DNA of 38,093 nt from Didymodactylos carnosus. Taxonomy: Eukaryota; Rotifera; Eurotatoria; Philodinida; Philodinidae. The stretch covers positions 1 through 38,093 of the forward strand of contig CAJNOQ010000979.1 in NCBI GenBank assembly GCA_905250885.1. Direction: 5' to 3'. The notes beneath the pieces are model-generated. The model was not told where the DNA came from and ran no database searches. It saw only the letters and a list, made by a program, of their open reading frames with translations. A program made the translations under genes and the position numbers. Within the stretch, counting starts at the first letter, position 1; every line of letters starts with the position of its first letter. Positions 36,599-38,093 of this stretch are shown here, one piece after another.

Positions 36599-36876
36599 TG
36601 TTGCTGATGATTGTTCTTAGATAAAAGCAGTTATTGTGTTTTTCGTCTAATATAGTTAATTATAGACGAGAAAATATTTCCATTAGTAATAACCTCTAGT
36701 TTGATAGACAAGGAAATAAATAACAGCTATCAATTAACTATTCTTTTTCCTACAACAAACACAAAAATTCCTACGGTGGCTTTATGGAAAGTATGTATAC
36801 AGTCAAGATAATTTGGAATGACTTTTACAGTAGGAGACATGTGGACAGAAGTGAAATGCAAATATAAAAAATCTTC

Positions 36877-37170
36877 CTACTTTCGAAATATAACATTACA
36901 CGGATTATGATAAGAAATAAGATGGCATCTACCAGAAAGTGAGATATGAGCATCATTCTGGTTTGAAACTTGCCAATGGCCATTTTTTTCCAAAAAGGGA
37001 CAATGTCGACGGTATCGATTCGATACCGTCGATTCGCAAACGTGTTTAAATCGAGACGAATTACGCCCATTGAATTGAATAGGTTCATCTCCCGACATTT
37101 CGGACGTGACCGTTATCCATTCATGACAAGTATAACTCAAATGATCAAAAACGGTGTGGTTAATGGTGCT
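36877..37170 (-). CDS. candidate orphan exon, cysteine-containing extracellular-like
   Basis: On the minus strand an acceptor-like CCGTTCTAG is followed by an open frame of 97 codons to a TAG at 36879-36877. It contains SYTCHEWITVTSEMSGD, CESTVSNRYRRHC and SLSGRCHLISYHNPC, with two NxS/T sites. The stop overlaps a GTAGGA donor-like sequence. Composition is less AT-rich than the flanks. It resembles an internal exon of a secreted or surface protein, but I found no partner exons and no family. It contains the 27-bp palindrome at 37006-37032. Confidence 0.25.
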   Translation of the reverse strand, partial: STINHTVFDHLSYTCHEWITVTSEMSGDEPIQFNGRNSSRFKHVCESTVSNRYRRHCPFLEKNGHWQVSNQNDAHISLSGRCHLISYHNPCNVIFRK

Positions 37171-38093
37171 CTAGAACGGTGCAAGTGTCTCGTTTCCGTT
37201 TTTACATCGCATACCTTAACCTGTTTCACGTCAAAAAAATGATCGATTTACAATTTTCTTTGAAAAAAGTCGCTGGTATAGTAGTAGCGATAGCAAAATA
37301 AAATAGGGAATAATTTGGAAGAAAAATGGCGAAGAAACAGGTCGTTAAGTGATAAAAGTAAAAATGCAGAACATATTGCCATTAACTGGATGTTTCTAGA
37401 CTATTAGTTGACGGTTAAAAACCAACTAGTGGACGCCCTAAATGGACCATTTCTTACCGGTTTTCTGAACATTAACAGATGCAGTTAATTGAACTAGGAT
37501 GAGACAACCATGGGTGGATTGAGCGCTAAGTTGGAAGTAGATCAAATACAATAATAGATCGCCTGTGTTCCTTCTGCCGCTTTCGGATTTCATTCTGTTG
37601 ATTATGGTATTCCTCAACTGTCACATATAATTGTTCATCATAAGGAAAGATGAATACGATGAAAGATGATACCAGCTCGCAAGACAGTTTTGGTAAAAGT
37701 TAAAATAGAAAAAGGCATCGTGTAGTTTTTTAGACGTTTGTGTTTACAGAATTTTTTTGAATCTTCGAATATATTATAATTCCAAACAAATTAAGGCCGA
37801 ACGACCAGGGTTACCAGAACTGGTGACTCATGGGGGACGGCACAAAGAATCACCATGACAATTTCTTTGCTCCGTCCTCCATGACTTAGCACTTCTGGTA
37901 ACCCTGTACAGATGCCCTGCGATGCTCTACTGGACCCGTCACAAACGTGATAGACATTTCTCTCACAGTCTCGGTCATGTCTGTGGGATGTCTATAAGAG
38001 AGAAGAGCGATTAACTTTCTCACTATATACTTGAACGCTCATTAATAGTCGTGTTTCGCCAAATGGTGTCGGTGCCCTGCAGGGCAGAGTCAA
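37171..38093. other. right-end intergenic DNA
   Basis: Apart from the hairpin at 37807-37906 no gene is supported. A perfect 14-bp palindrome TGCCCTGCAGGGCA lies near the right end of the window at about 38072-38086. A weak inverted repeat around ATAGACAT occurs at 37950-38000. Confidence 0.45.
37807..37906. repeat. 100-bp hairpin with 44-46-bp arms
   Basis: CAGGGTTACCAGAA at 37807 is inverted exactly as TTCTGGTAACCCTG ending at 37906. The arms continue inward through ATGGGGGACGG/CCGTCCTCCAT and AAAGAA/TTTCTT with few mismatches, leaving a loop of about 10 bases. CAG...CTG ends resemble hAT termini, but the flanking 8-mers do not match. A MITE or a hairpin RNA locus are both possible. Confidence 0.75.

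Overview
This 38 kb window is eukaryotic and metazoan. It is AT-rich and gene-sparse. Most introns are short GT-AG introns (many 50-100 bp, a few 1-1.4 kb), and the genes are animal genes: an ephrin, the polycomb-type zinc-finger factor YY1, the splicing factor LUC7L, the p97 cofactor UBXN6 and a multi-domain CBM14 chitin-binding protein. The compact introns, the AT bias and the many small non-autonomous DNA transposons would fit a bdelloid rotifer. That assignment is an inference from style, not proof; another small-genome protostome is possible.

Layout. Bases 1-4600 hold almost no genes but two short hAT-type elements with 8-bp target duplications. Plus-strand genes follow: ephrin (4627-5307), a secreted protein joining a leucine-rich-repeat-like half to three follistatin/Kazal modules (5968-8214, one 69-bp intron), and, after a transposon-rich gap (555-bp foldback at 8505, 1.05-kb piggyBac-like element at 11531), a small two-exon secreted precursor that looks like a neuropeptide prohormone (13585-14223).

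From 15.6 kb onward every supported gene is on the minus strand, head to tail: UBXN6 (17299-15613, 4 exons), YY1 (20522-18549, 3 exons), LUC7L (24959-21771, 9 exons), a five-domain chitin-binding protein with a hydrophobic C-terminal tail (28117-25849, 11 exons), a PCED1/FAM113-like PC-esterase (31743-29599) and a small secreted Cys/Gly repeat protein (36598-34956, 2 exons). I derived the exon joins by hand from splice sites, reading phase and family homology. The PCED1-like gene carries an in-frame TAG where the family has Trp, exactly at a splice junction, and a frame change in a later A-run, so it is a pseudogene, a damaged allele or an assembly error.

The last 6 kb is rich in foldbacks: a 148-bp MITE with ATTA duplications, a GC-rich cluster of GGCAC/GTGCC palindromes, a hairpin inside the Cys-repeat gene's intron and a hairpin near the right end. 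The genes do not form one pathway. Several encode secreted or surface proteins (ephrin, LRR-follistatin, prohormone, chitin-binding, Cys-repeat); the others are nuclear or cytosolic housekeeping genes. I found no tRNA, rRNA or CRISPR array.
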